From positions 1-62,558 of the forward strand of contig NZ_JAFIFQ010000014.1 in the NCBI RefSeq assembly GCF_020831925.1: 62,558 bases of DNA, in the 5' to 3' direction. The DNA is from Alkalimonas sp. Lineage in GTDB: Bacteria; Pseudomonadota; Gammaproteobacteria; Enterobacterales; Alteromonadaceae. Below are positions 1 through 8,657 of the stretch, piece by piece. A program made the position numbers and the translations under genes. Position 1 is the first letter of the stretch; each line of letters begins with the position of its first letter. The notes below the pieces were generated by a model. It was not told where the DNA came from. It did not search any database and saw nothing but the letters and a program-made list of their open reading frames with translations.

Positions 1-2
1 GC

Positions 3-776
3 ATGCTGGCAAAACGGATAATACCCTGCCTGGATGTGCGGGATGGTAAAGTCGTGAAAGGGGTGCAATTTCGCAACCACGAAATAGTTGGCGATATCGT
101 GCCTTTGGCCGAGCGCTACGCCAAAGCTGGTGCCGATGAACTGGTGTTTTACGATATCACGGCCTCGAGCGATGGCCGGGTGGTTGATAAAAGCTGGGTG
201 CAGCGCATTGCTGAAGTGATTGATATTCCGTTTTGCGTGGCCGGTGGTATCAAAAGCGTTGAGGATGCCGGCCGAATTCTGGAAATGGGTGCCGATAAGA
301 TTTCAGTCAATAGCCCTGCCCTGCTTCGGCCCGAGCTGGTGCGGGAGCTGCACGACACCTTTGGTCAGCAGTGCGTGGTGGTAGGCATCGACAGCTTCTT
401 TGATGTGGCCAGTGGTCAGTACCAGGTGTATCAGTTTACCGGCGATGAAAGCCGTACCCAAAAGACCCGCTGGCTGACCCGCGACTGGGTGCAAGAGGTG
501 CAGCAACTGGGTGCCGGCGAAATTGTGCTGAACTGCATGAATCAGGATGGGGTACGTAAAGGCTATGATATTGCCCAGCTCTCGGCCATTCGCGCTTTAT
601 GTCAGGTGCCTTTGATTGCCAGTGGCGGTGCCGGGGCCATTGAGCACTTTGCCGAGGTGTTCCAGCAAGCCGATGTCGATGGCGCCCTGGCCGCCAGCGT
701 GTTTCACAAAGCGGTGATTGAGATTGCCGATTTAAAGGCGCAGCTGATTGCCTCTGGGGTATCCATTCGGCCTTGA
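3..776 (+). CDS. hisF: Imidazole glycerol phosphate synthase cyclase subunit HisF
   Basis: HisF is the cyclase half of IGP synthase. With HisH it converts PRFAR plus ammonia into imidazole glycerol phosphate and AICAR in histidine synthesis. The 257-residue product has the normal family length and begins [12 protein letters not shown], which holds the catalytic Asp11; the second catalytic Asp lies in [10 protein letters not shown] near residue 130. Phosphate-binding glycine loops (VAGGIKS, ASGGAGA) sit at the expected (beta/alpha)8 positions. The ATG lies two bases from the window edge, so its ribosome-binding site and the upstream his genes are outside. hisIE follows downstream, which fits the end of a his operon, but the gap between them is unusually long. 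Confidence 0.97.
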   Translation: MLAKRIIPCLDVRDGKVVKGVQFRNHEIVGDIVPLAERYAKAGADELVFYDITASSDGRVVDKSWVQRIAEVIDIPFCVAGGIKSVEDAGRILEMGADKISVNSPALLRPELVRELHDTFGQQCVVVGIDSFFDVASGQYQVYQFTGDESRTQKTRWLTRDWVQEVQQLGAGEIVLNCMNQDGVRKGYDIAQLSAIRALCQVPLIASGGAGAIEHFAEVFQQADVDGALAASVFHKAVIEIADLKAQLIASGVSIRP

Positions 777-800
777 TATTTATAAAGCAACACAAGCAGA

Positions 801-900
801 CTGCACACGGAGACGCCGTACATACATCCTTGTAGGCTCTGCTTTGGCATCCATGCCAAAGAAGCTCCGTTTAGCAGCCCGCTCCTTGCTGGCAAAGTTT
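801..900. repeat. Palindromic intergenic element between hisF and hisIE
   Basis: The 177-base gap between hisF and hisIE holds back-to-back hairpins. CTTTGGCATCCATGCCAAAG (842-861) is a near-perfect stem-loop, flanked by GC (841-842) and GAAGC. A smaller TACA...TGTA stem precedes it at 819-834, and CCTTGCTGGCAAAG follows at 893-897 onward. The run from about GGAGACGCC to TTGCTGGCA resembles the dispersed REP-like palindromic elements seen between genes in Alteromonadales; that family assignment is from memory and not verified. No open frame here looks coding. The element sits inside what should be one transcription unit. Confidence 0.55.
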
Positions 901-953
901 GGTGTGTCACCAATGAAACCACAAACTAATAAATACAAATTTGAGAAATGACC

Positions 954-1568
954 ATGAATAAAGACACCATCAGCCAACTAACATGGCCTGAAAGCGGCCT
1001 ACTTCCGGCCATTGTCCAACACGCTATTTCCGGCAAAGTGCTGATGCAGGGCTATATGAATCAGGACGCGATCAGCAAAACCCTGACCAGCGAAAAAGTT
1101 ACCTTCTTTAGTCGCAGCAAACAGCGACTCTGGACCAAGGGTGAAAGCTCAGGCCATACGCTGGATTTGGTTGCCATCAGCAGCGACTGCGATGCCGACA
1201 GCATCCTGGTGCTGGCCATGCCCAATGGCCCGACTTGCCATGTCGGCACCGAAACCTGCTGGCACGACGACAGCAGCAACAGCCCACAGCTAAGCTTTTT
1301 ATACGACTTAGAGCAGGTGATTAAAAGCCGTAAAGACGCTGATCCAGCCAGCAGCTACACCGCCAGCCTGTTTGCCAAAGGCGTAAAACGGATTGCACAA
1401 AAAGTCGGCGAAGAAGGCGTTGAATCCGCCCTAGCGGCCATGGCCGGCGATAAAGAAGAGCTGGCCAATGAAGCGGCCGATTTACTGTTTCACCTGCTGG
1501 TATTGCTGCAAAGTCAGCAACTGGAACTTAGTGATGTATTGAAGGTGCTGCAGCAACGGCATAAATAG
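954..1568 (+). CDS. hisI: Bifunctional phosphoribosyl-AMP cyclohydrolase / phosphoribosyl-ATP pyrophosphatase HisIE
   Basis: This enzyme performs the second and third steps of histidine synthesis. The N-terminal PRA-CH domain (about residues 1-110) carries the metal-site sequences SDCDADS and [11 protein letters not shown]. The C-terminal MazG-like PRA-PH domain (about 115-204) carries the acidic helix motif [11 protein letters not shown] and [11 protein letters not shown]. Two in-frame ATGs lie 6 bases apart (948 and 954); the second is better spaced from the weak GAG at 943-945, so I use it, but 948 is possible. The fused enzyme is normal for gammaproteobacteria and ends the his operon. The 5' flank is the palindromic element described above. 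Confidence 0.95.
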   Translation: MNKDTISQLTWPESGLLPAIVQHAISGKVLMQGYMNQDAISKTLTSEKVTFFSRSKQRLWTKGESSGHTLDLVAISSDCDADSILVLAMPNGPTCHVGTETCWHDDSSNSPQLSFLYDLEQVIKSRKDADPASSYTASLFAKGVKRIAQKVGEEGVESALAAMAGDKEELANEAADLLFHLLVLLQSQQLELSDVLKVLQQRHK

Positions 1569-1683
1569 AGCGGCAAGAAGCGGTACAGTGGCAAGCTAGT
1601 GATACAACTGCAAGCTCTCGGCTCTGAAATGGTTGCAGAATGCTATAGCTCAAATAGGTTGTCTGCGCTAGAATTCATTAGAC

Positions 1684-3375
1684 ATGACTAAAAAACAGCC
1701 ACACCTGCATCGTGAGGCAAACCTTATTCAGATGCTGGATCCACTCTCCAGTGACTGGAATCAGGCATTGCCAGCACCAGACCACTTAGCTACCCATGAA
1801 CTGGTGGCCGCAGCCGATTTTTCACAATTAAATACCTTGTTCGAGAACTTTCTGGAAGTTATGGGGATCCCCATTGCTTTGCTGGATTTACAGGGCAAGG
1901 TGCTGGCCTCGTCACGTTGGCAACGTGCCTGCATGCAGTTTCACCGCCAGGCCCCTTCTACATTAAGCCGCTGTCTGGAAAGTGACAAAGACCTGGCCAT
2001 ACAACTAGAGCAGGGTAAAAACTACTCTGTCTACCGCTGCCGGAATGGGCTGATTGACTGTGCCACCCCCATCATGCTGGAAGGACTGCATATCGCCAAT
2101 CTCTTTATTGGCCAGTTTTTTACAGCTGAACCCGATCTGGATTTTTTTACCCAACAAGCAGAGCAAGCTGGCTTTAACACAGAGGACTACCTATCAGCTA
2201 TACGGGAAGTGCCTATTGTCGATGAAGCCAAACTGCCTGCCATGCTGAACATGCTCTCTGCCCTGGCACTGCAAATTAGCCAGCTCAGTTTACTGAACAG
2301 CCGCTATCAGCAAAGCTTGATGCACACCGAGCAGTTAGTGGCTCAGCGCACGCTTGAGCTGACCATGCAAAATGACATTCTCAGCCTTATCAGTGAAGGT
2401 GCTGAACTCTCTGCCGTCTTACATCATTTGGTATTGCAGGTAGAACAATTGCAACCAGGCACCATCTGCTCCATCCTGCTGCTGGATGATGATGGCCAAA
2501 CCCTGCGTCATGGTGCGGCTCCTTCCTTACCCGATGCCTACAATCAAGCCATTGATGGTGTGCAGACCGGCCCAGGGGTGGGCTCATGCGGTACCGCAGC
2601 TTTTAACGGCAAGACGGTGATTGTCAGCGATATTAAGAACCATCCCTACTGGCAGCCATTTTTGACACTGGCAGAGCTGGCTGGCGTGAAAGCCTGCTGG
2701 TCTGAGCCGGTAAAAAATGCGGAAGGAAAAGTATTAGGCACTTTTGCCATTTACCACCGGGAACCTGCAGAGCCATCGGAAGAATTGCTCAATAAAATCA
2801 AAAGCTACAGCAAACTGGCTGAGCTTGCTATCAGCCGCAGTTTGAACAGCCAGCAAATTCGGCGACTGGCGTTTTACGATAGCTTAACCGGCCTGGCCAA
2901 TCGCCGGCTGTTGGAAGAGCACTTACTGCAAGCCATCGCCGCCAGTCAGCGCAGCCAAAAATTTGCCGGCCTGATGTTTATCGATCTGGACAACTTTAAA
3001 CCGGTCAATGATCTGTTTGGCCATAAGACCGGGGACTCCCTACTGAAGGAGGTTGCAAACAGACTGCAGCAAGCCGTGCGAAGTGCCGATACCGTAGCTC
3101 GTTTTGGCGGCGATGAGTTTGTGGTTCTTATCCGGGAAATCGATGCTGACGAATCCAAAGCCCGGCTGCAACTGGAGCACCTAGCCAACAAAATTCAACA
3201 ACGGCTGCAGCATCCATACCCCTTACCCAAAGGCCGGATGCACCAATGCGCCAGCAGCATTGGTCTGGTTCTTTTTAAAGGAGAAGCCAGTAGCGATGAG
3301 TTACTGCGTCAGGCAGATTCCGCTATGTATGCCGCAAAAAAACATCACCGTCAAACCTGCTGGTACAATCAGTAG
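1684..3375 (+). CDS. Diguanylate cyclase with PocR and GAF sensory domains
   Basis: A 563-residue cytoplasmic signalling protein. Residues about 45-205 look like a PocR ligand-binding domain (NTLFENFLEVMGIPIALLD, then a Cys-containing middle section and IGQFF). A short helical linker leads to a GAF domain at about 225-375 (GPGVGSCGTAAFNGK). A GGDEF domain follows from about 395 to 560, with the intact motif FGGDEF near residue 478 and an RSAD inhibitory I-site exactly five residues before it. It should therefore make c-di-GMP and be product-inhibited. No membrane segment is seen. The ligand is unknown; PocR domains are thought to bind small organic ligands. It is transcribed alone and converges on the CBS gene. 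The start is uncertain, since no strong Shine-Dalgarno precedes 1684. Confidence 0.88.
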   Translation: MTKKQPHLHREANLIQMLDPLSSDWNQALPAPDHLATHELVAAADFSQLNTLFENFLEVMGIPIALLDLQGKVLASSRWQRACMQFHRQAPSTLSRCLESDKDLAIQLEQGKNYSVYRCRNGLIDCATPIMLEGLHIANLFIGQFFTAEPDLDFFTQQAEQAGFNTEDYLSAIREVPIVDEAKLPAMLNMLSALALQISQLSLLNSRYQQSLMHTEQLVAQRTLELTMQNDILSLISEGAELSAVLHHLVLQVEQLQPGTICSILLLDDDGQTLRHGAAPSLPDAYNQAIDGVQTGPGVGSCGTAAFNGKTVIVSDIKNHPYWQPFLTLAELAGVKACWSEPVKNAEGKVLGTFAIYHREPAEPSEELLNKIKSYSKLAELAISRSLNSQQIRRLAFYDSLTGLANRRLLEEHLLQAIAASQRSQKFAGLMFIDLDNFKPVNDLFGHKTGDSLLKEVANRLQQAVRSADTVARFGGDEFVVLIREIDADESKARLQLEHLANKIQQRLQHPYPLPKGRMHQCASSIGLVLFKGEASSDELLRQADSAMYAAKKHHRQTCWYNQ

Positions 3376-3406
3376 CATGAAGGCTCTCGCCGAGGTTAGC
3401 GCTCCC

Positions 3407-3835
3407 CTAGGACTCCAACAGTTGACCCGCCAAACGCACAAAGTCCGAAGAAGTCAGGATCCCCAGCAGTTGCTCGTTTTCATCCACCACTGGCAGGCAA
3501 CCATGCTTATTTTTTAAAAAATAACTGATGACTTCAGCCAGCGACTGCTGTGGCTGTACGGTCGCAAAATCGGTATCCATCAGCTCACCAATGATTTGCT
3601 GTTTTTCTTTGCGCTCGAGCGCACTAGTACCGTATTTAGCAAGCAAGCCCATCACAGTAGCTATCATTTTTTTCTGTGTCAGCACGCCGACCAGTTTATC
3701 CTGCTCATCCAGTACCGGAATATGGCGGATATTCTTAGTGCGCATCAAATCATGCGCATCTTTGAGCGTTTGGTCACGGCGAACAAAAAGTGGGTTGGCT
3801 GTCATCAACTCAGCCACATGTTTTGCAGTCATCAT
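3407..3835 (-). CDS. CBS-domain pair protein
   Basis: A 142-residue protein made of two tandem CBS motifs and little else: VAELMTANPLFV... IPVLDEQDKLVGVLTQ and LMDTDFATVQPQ... LPVVDENEQLLGILTSSDF. Such Bateman modules bind adenine nucleotides or related ligands and usually regulate a partner. No catalytic domain is attached, so the partner is unknown. Its 3' end converges on the diguanylate cyclase with a 31-base gap. A second CBS-pair protein lies 1.5 kb away on the same strand (5288-5731), a paralogue with the same architecture. Confidence 0.85.
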   Translation of the reverse strand: MMTAKHVAELMTANPLFVRRDQTLKDAHDLMRTKNIRHIPVLDEQDKLVGVLTQKKMIATVMGLLAKYGTSALERKEKQQIIGELMDTDFATVQPQQSLAEVISYFLKNKHGCLPVVDENEQLLGILTSSDFVRLAGQLLES

Positions 3836-3899
3836 TCAAGCTCCCTAGGCATCCCAGTCATCAGCATAACCAAATTAGCGCAGACTTTCCCGAAGCAGA

Positions 3900-4796
3900 T
3901 CAAGCTTTTGCTTCTTCTGTTACACCACCCGCCTCTTTGTTTGTTGTTTTGGTCAGACTGCTGCCAAGGGAGGCGGTGATCACCATGGCAATTGCCAGCC
4001 ACTGCCAGAGGCTGAGAAACTCCGACAGCAACAATAAGCCAGCCATGGCAGCGACAGCAGGCTCTACACTCATCAGCACACTGAAGTTTTTCGAAGGTAA
4101 ACGCTTTAGTGCCACCATTTCCAGGGAGTATGGCAGCGCACTGGACATCACCGCTACCAGCAGCGCGAGTGGCAAAATCTGCCATTGAAATAAATCGGCC
4201 CCTGCGCTAACCAGGCCAATCGGAAACAGATAAAGTGCTGCTATGGTCATACCTAGCGCCACCGTGGCACCACCAGGTGCTAAGTTGCCCGCTTTTTGGC
4301 CAAATAAAATGTAACCCGCCCAGCAACCACCTGCCGCCAGAGCCAGCATCACACCGACCGGGTCCAGCGCATCGGCCCCCCGCATATCCGGCATCAACAG
4401 CAATACCCCCGCCAGTGCAAAGGCAACCCAAAGCACATCCAGTTTGCGCCGTGATGACAATAAAGCCACCGCCAAAGGCCCGGTAAACTCCAGCGCAACC
4501 CCGACCCCAAGCGGGATCCGTTCAATCGCCATATAGAACAAAATGTTCATACCACCAAGACAGCCACCGTAAATGATCAGTGCCTGCCATTGCCGCCCCT
4601 TGGGCCAGTGCCGCCAGGGCCTGAATACCAGCCATAAAATCAAAGCGGAAAAGCCGACCCGCAGCGCCGTAGTCCCTTCAGGGCCAATCACAGGGAACAG
4701 TTGCTTGGCAATGGAGGCGCCGGATTGAATGCAGATCATGGCCAGCAGTACACTGATAATTGCTATCACTAACGTACTGAGATCGGATTTTAACAT
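3900..4796 (-). CDS. rhtA: EamA-family inner-membrane exporter, RhtA type
   Basis: A 298-residue drug/metabolite-family transporter with about ten hydrophobic helices and two EamA repeats. Long stretches match what I recall of E. coli RhtA, the threonine/homoserine exporter: IQSGASIAKQLFP, YGGCLGGMNILFYMAIERIP, GVGVALEFTGPLAVAL and SSALPYSLEMVALKRLP. It probably exports small amino acids or analogues, but the substrate is inferred from similarity. It is divergent from the DUF962 gene; the 170-base gap between them carries a 12-base perfect palindrome. It is probably monocistronic, although the CBS gene follows 64 bases downstream on the same strand. Confidence 0.85.
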   Translation of the reverse strand: MLKSDLSTLVIAIISVLLAMICIQSGASIAKQLFPVIGPEGTTALRVGFSALILWLVFRPWRHWPKGRQWQALIIYGGCLGGMNILFYMAIERIPLGVGVALEFTGPLAVALLSSRRKLDVLWVAFALAGVLLLMPDMRGADALDPVGVMLALAAGGCWAGYILFGQKAGNLAPGGATVALGMTIAALYLFPIGLVSAGADLFQWQILPLALLVAVMSSALPYSLEMVALKRLPSKNFSVLMSVEPAVAAMAGLLLLSEFLSLWQWLAIAMVITASLGSSLTKTTNKEAGGVTEEAKA

Positions 4797-4833
4797 GCAA
4801 CAAAGGCCTTAAATTTAGCTTCCAGTGTATTGT

Positions 4834-4845
4834 ACAGTATACTGT
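4834..4845. promoter_or_regulatory. Perfect palindrome ACAGTATACTGT in the rhtA/DUF962 divergent region
   Basis: ACAGTATACTGT is an exact 12-base palindrome, 38 bases upstream of the rhtA start and 122 bases upstream of the divergent DUF962 gene. Its position suits an operator for a dimeric regulator. The half-sites are oriented ACAG...CTGT, the opposite of a LexA box, so SOS control is not implied. The regulator is unknown. Confidence 0.35.
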
Positions 4846-4966
4846 TTCCTATCTATTAAGGTTGCTGATTATTTTTGCACTCGATCCATAGGAACGCTCA
4901 TCAAGCCGGACGTTTACCGTCCATACTACTTGCCTTTGCTGGCATAAGAAGTGTTAGGGGAATGAT

Positions 4967-5287
4967 ATGACTGAACAAGCCAACGAGCAGAGGTTCGAAA
5001 GCTTCAAGGAATTTTATCCATTTTATTTGCAAGAGCACGCCAATAAGGTATGCCGCAGGTTGCATGTGGTCGGCAGCACTTTGGTACTGGTGGTGCTGTT
5101 TGCTGCAGTGCTTAGCAGTCAATTTATCTGGCTGTGGGCCTTACCGGTGATCGGCTATGGCTTTGCCTGGGTCGGCCATTTCTTTTTTGAGAAGAACAAG
5201 CCAGCGACCTTCAAGTACCCGCTTTACAGCCTGCTTGGTGATTGGGTGATGTATAAAGATGTGCTGACAGGAAAAATCCCCTGGTGA
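4967..5287 (+). CDS. DUF962 (Mpo1-like) small membrane protein
   Basis: A 106-residue protein with the DUF962/Mpo1 signature: FKEFYPFYLQEHANKVCRRLH, where the His is conserved, then two membrane segments (residues about 37-70), then GHFFFEKNKPATFKYPLYS and a C-terminal GDW. Yeast Mpo1 is an Fe(II)-dependent dioxygenase acting on 2-hydroxy fatty acids. The short bacterial forms keep the His positions but are mostly uncharacterised, so the catalytic role is inference. A good AGGGGA ribosome-binding site lies just upstream of the ATG. Its stop codon abuts the stop of the convergent CBS gene with no gap. Confidence 0.82.
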   Translation: MTEQANEQRFESFKEFYPFYLQEHANKVCRRLHVVGSTLVLVVLFAAVLSSQFIWLWALPVIGYGFAWVGHFFFEKNKPATFKYPLYSLLGDWVMYKDVLTGKIPW

Positions 5288-5731
5288 TCAGGCTTTGGTT
5301 GTCTGCTTTGGCTGCAAGGCAAAACGCAGCACATCCTTCCATGACACAATGCCGAGCAAACGCTGCTCGGCATCAACCACTGGCAAACAGCCGATGTTGT
5401 ATTGCAACAGCAGGTTAGCTGCTTCCTTGATGCTGGTCTTATCGCTGACGGTAAAAACCGGTGATGTCATCACATGCCGCACCTTGCGACTGCGAATGTA
5501 ATTCTCGACACTGGTTTCAAAAGCCGAGTCCATCACTGGGCTGAGCGCCCTGAAGTAGTCTTTGACTGAAATAATCCCCTGCAACCTGCCCGAGCTATCC
5601 ACCACCGGTAAGTGTTGAAACTTTGCTGCAGAGAACACCTCGCGCAGCGACGATAAGCTGGCATCCTCGCTGGTAGTCAGCACTTTGCGGCTCATAATAG
5701 CACCAATTCGGCTCATAGCTCTCCTAAGCAA
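5288..5731 (-). CDS. CBS-domain pair protein
   Basis: A 147-residue stand-alone CBS pair: IGAIMSRKVLTTSE... LPVVDSSGRLQGIISVKDYF and HVMTSPVFTVSDKT... LPVVDAEQRLLGIVSWKDVL. It shares its architecture with the protein at 3407-3835. It lies 11 bases downstream of pilU on the same strand, so it is probably the last gene of a pilT-pilU-CBS transcript. A stand-alone CBS protein downstream of pilTU suggests a nucleotide-sensing role linked to twitching, but that is inference. Confidence 0.85.
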   Translation of the reverse strand: MLRRAMSRIGAIMSRKVLTTSEDASLSSLREVFSAAKFQHLPVVDSSGRLQGIISVKDYFRALSPVMDSAFETSVENYIRSRKVRHVMTSPVFTVSDKTSIKEAANLLLQYNIGCLPVVDAEQRLLGIVSWKDVLRFALQPKQTTKA

Positions 5732-5742
5732 AGCCCGGATGC

Positions 5743-6867
5743 TTAAGCATCCGGCTTATCAAAGCCTTCGATGGTGACGCCGGATAATAAACCAGAGCCA
5801 CGGGTGTCGTTACTGCGCAATTTGATCATCAGACGCAGATCATTGGGTGAGTCAGCATGGTGCAGAGCATCGGCATAGCTGATTTGACCACGCTCGTACA
5901 GGTCGTACAGTGCCTGATCAAAGGTCTGCATGCCAAGTTCACGTGATTTCGCCATCAACGCTTTAATTTCCCCGACCTGACCGCGGGAAATTAAATCCGC
6001 TACCAGCGGCGAGTTCAGCAGGACTTCAATGGCAGCTACCCGACCGGTCCCATCCGCTGTGGGCACCAGTTGCTGTGCCACAATCGCGCGCAAATTCAAC
6101 GATAAATCAAACAACAGCTTCTGATGCATCTCCTTCGGTACCAGGTGCATAATGCGATCGATGGCCTGGTTGGCATTGTTGGCGTGCAGAGTTGCCACAC
6201 ACAAATGACCAGTTTCAGCAAAGGATAATGCATACTCCATGGTTTGCATATCCCGCACCTCACCGATCAGAATCACATCCGGAGCCTGACGCAACGAGCT
6301 TTTTAACGCTGCGGAAAATGACTCGGTATCAATGCCGACTTCACGCTGGGTAATAAGGCTTTTATGATGCTCGTGCACAAACTCGATTGGATCCTCAATG
6401 GTCAGAATATGGCCCTTGGCATTGCGGTTGCGATAGCCCAGCAGCGCTGCCAGCGAGGTAGATTTACCGGTACCTGTACCACCAACAAAAAGCACCAGCC
6501 CTCGTTTGGACATAATGATTTCTTTTAAAATAGGCGGTAAACCCAGGTCGTCGGCATTAGGAATATCCGTCACAATGCGCCGAACCACCATGCCAGCCTG
6601 ATCACGCTGCCAAAATGCCGATACCCGGAAACGACCAGCCTGATTGGCGATAGCAAAGTTACATTCTTTGCTGGTAACGAACTCCTGCTTCTGCTTCTCA
6701 TTCATCGCAGAAACCACCAACTGGAATGAGTCGTCTTCAGTCAGCGGCTGCTCAGCAATAGGCAACAATTCGCCATTAATCTTAGCGGCCACCGGCATGC
6801 CTGCCGTGACAAACATATCCGAGGCCCCTTTATCCACCATGACTTGCAAAAATTCGGTCAGTTGCAT
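5743..6867 (-). CDS. pilU: Type IV pilus retraction ATPase PilU
   Basis: PilU is a hexameric cytoplasmic ATPase that assists PilT in retracting type IVa pili. The 374-residue product has the normal PilU length. It shows Walker A GGTGTGKSTSLAAL, the Asp box (ILTIEDPIEFVHE), Walker B DVILIGEVRDMQT and the His box GHLCVATLHANNANQ. The C-terminal tail after about residue 345 is the PilU-specific extension. It lies 9 bases downstream of pilT. No other pilus genes are nearby, as is usual for this pair. Confidence 0.95.
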   Translation of the reverse strand: MQLTEFLQVMVDKGASDMFVTAGMPVAAKINGELLPIAEQPLTEDDSFQLVVSAMNEKQKQEFVTSKECNFAIANQAGRFRVSAFWQRDQAGMVVRRIVTDIPNADDLGLPPILKEIIMSKRGLVLFVGGTGTGKSTSLAALLGYRNRNAKGHILTIEDPIEFVHEHHKSLITQREVGIDTESFSAALKSSLRQAPDVILIGEVRDMQTMEYALSFAETGHLCVATLHANNANQAIDRIMHLVPKEMHQKLLFDLSLNLRAIVAQQLVPTADGTGRVAAIEVLLNSPLVADLISRGQVGEIKALMAKSRELGMQTFDQALYDLYERGQISYADALHHADSPNDLRLMIKLRSNDTRGSGLLSGVTIEGFDKPDA

Positions 6868-6876
6868 AAGGTCTCC

Positions 6877-7929
6877 TTACATCCGCCCCATGGTACCAAA
6901 GGTGTTCTTATCCTGCGCTTTGCTTTGAGCATCTTTTTGCGACACCATGCCACGATTCACCAGATTGATCAGACACTGATCCATGGTTTGCATACCGTGC
7001 GAAGCACCGGTCTGGATCACAGAGTACATTTGAGCAATTTTATCTTCCCGGATCAGGTTACGGATAGCAGGAACCCCTATCATAATCTCATGGGCTGCAA
7101 CCCGGCCGCCGCCAATTTTTTTCAGCAGAGTTTGCGAAATAACGGCCCGTAACGACTCCGAGAGCATAGAGCGAACCATGTCTTTTTCTTCCCCCGGGAA
7201 CACATCGATAATCCGGTCTATGGTTTTTGGTGCCGAGGTGGTGTGCAAAGTACCAAACACCAGGTGACCGGTTTCCGCTGCGGTCATCGCCAGTCGGATG
7301 GTTTCCAGATCCCGTAATTCACCAACCAGAATCACATCGGGATCTTCCCGCAACGCCGAGCGCAGCGCATTGCTAAAACTATGGGTATCGCGGTGCACTT
7401 CCCGCTGGTTGATCAATGACAATTTGTTCTGATGCACAAATTCAATCGGATCCTCGATGGTCAAAATATGATCGTGCCGGGTGGTATTGATGTAATCAAT
7501 CATGGCCGCCAGGGTGGTACTCTTACCCGAGCCCGTTGGCCCGGTTACCAACACCAGGCCGCGTGGGTTTTCCGAAATTGTTTTAAAAATATCCGGTGCT
7601 GCCAAATCATCCAGTGTTAGTACATCGCTTGGGATGGTACGAAACACTGCGGCCGCACCACGGTTTTGCACAAAGGCATTGACCCGGAAGCGGGCCAGAT
7701 TCGGCACTTCAAAAGAAAAGTCCGTTTCCAGGTTTTCTTCGTATTCTTTTCGTTGCTTATCAGTCATAATTTCATACACAAGGGCATGAACTTCTTTATG
7801 ATTTAAGGCAGGAATATTGAGTTTTCGGACATCGCCATCCACCCGGATCAGTGGTGGCACCCCGGCAGACAGGTGTAAATCCGATGCTTTGTGTTGCACA
7901 CTAAATGCCAGTAACTCAGTAATATCCAT
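6877..7929 (-). CDS. pilT: Type IV pilus twitching motility ATPase PilT
   Basis: The main retraction motor of type IV pili. The sequence closely follows known PilT proteins: MDITELLAFSVQHKASDLHL, Walker A GPTGSGKSTTLAAM, ILTIEDPIEFVHQ, Walker B DVILVGELRDLET, the His box GHLVFGTLHT, and the AIRNLIRE motif. I start at the ATG at 7929 because it matches the family N-terminus and has GAGA upstream; the in-frame GTG 12 bases earlier (7941) is unlikely. It is divergent from yggS with about 30 bases between start codons, so the two promoters must overlap or lie inside coding sequence. Confidence 0.96.
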   Translation of the reverse strand: MDITELLAFSVQHKASDLHLSAGVPPLIRVDGDVRKLNIPALNHKEVHALVYEIMTDKQRKEYEENLETDFSFEVPNLARFRVNAFVQNRGAAAVFRTIPSDVLTLDDLAAPDIFKTISENPRGLVLVTGPTGSGKSTTLAAMIDYINTTRHDHILTIEDPIEFVHQNKLSLINQREVHRDTHSFSNALRSALREDPDVILVGELRDLETIRLAMTAAETGHLVFGTLHTTSAPKTIDRIIDVFPGEEKDMVRSMLSESLRAVISQTLLKKIGGGRVAAHEIMIGVPAIRNLIREDKIAQMYSVIQTGASHGMQTMDQCLINLVNRGMVSQKDAQSKAQDKNTFGTMGRM

Positions 7930-7958
7930 GACAATTCTCACTTAGTACGATTGAATGT

Positions 7959-8657
7959 ATGAATACCATAGCAGAACGCTTGCAAAGCGCCTACCAACAA
8001 ATTGCGGAGCAATGCACTAAGCTTGGTTCAAACCCGGCGGATGTGCAATTAATTGCGGTAAGTAAAACTAAACCAGATGCCGACATTTTGTCCGCTTATC
8101 AGGCCGGGCAACGCCATTTTGGTGAAAATTACCCGCAAGAGCTGGCAGAAAAGGTAGCCGCACTGTCGCAGCACCAGGGGATATGCTGGCATTTTATTGG
8201 TCCTTTGCAATCGAATAAAACCCGGCTGGTGGCAGAGCATGCGACCTGGTGCCATAGCCTGGACCGGCTCAAAATTGCCAGCCGCTTGTCCGCTCAACGA
8301 CCAAAGCACCTGCCGCCACTGCAGGTGCTGCTGCAAGTCAATATCAGCGGCGAAGTGAGCAAAGCTGGCATCAGCCCGGACCAGGTGATGTCACTGGCAA
8401 CAGAAGTAGCAGCCCTACCGGGCCTTGAACTCAAAGGATTGATGGCAATCCCGGCCCCCACCGAACAAAAACCGGTTGAGCCTGCATTTGCCCGTATGCA
8501 GCAATTAAGTCAGGTGCTTAGAACCAACTTTCCTCAGGCGTGCGAACTGTCAATGGGGATGAGCGATGACTGGCAGTTGGCTCTAAAATATGGCGCAACT
8601 ATGATACGATTAGGCACCGCAATTTTTGGCGCAAGGAATTATGAAAGACATGAATGA
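7959..8657 (+). CDS. yggS: YggS-family pyridoxal phosphate homeostasis protein (PLPBP)
   Basis: A 232-residue single-domain PLP-binding TIM barrel. The PLP lysine lies in LIAVSKTKPDADI, and the FGENYPQE, WHFIGPLQSNK and SMGMSDD motifs are all present. The family buffers PLP and affects amino-acid metabolism; it has no known enzymatic activity. It starts a yggS-proC-yggT run, with proC overlapping its last 17 bases in another frame, which implies translational coupling. Confidence 0.95.
   Translation: MNTIAERLQSAYQQIAEQCTKLGSNPADVQLIAVSKTKPDADILSAYQAGQRHFGENYPQELAEKVAALSQHQGICWHFIGPLQSNKTRLVAEHATWCHSLDRLKIASRLSAQRPKHLPPLQVLLQVNISGEVSKAGISPDQVMSLATEVAALPGLELKGLMAIPAPTEQKPVEPAFARMQQLSQVLRTNFPQACELSMGMSDDWQLALKYGATMIRLGTAIFGARNYERHE

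Noticed and set aside
748-951. Small open frame across the hisF-hisIE gap
   Set aside because: It starts inside hisF, crosses the palindromic element and has no family-like sequence.
3528-4188. Plus-strand open frames opposite the CBS and rhtA genes
   Set aside because: Shadows of real genes on the other strand; Ser- and Cys-rich artefact composition.
5010-5060. Possible LexA site in the rhtA/DUF962 region from CTGT and ACAG words
   Set aside because: The half-sites face the wrong way (ACAG-TATA-CTGT at 4834-4845), so it is not an SOS box.
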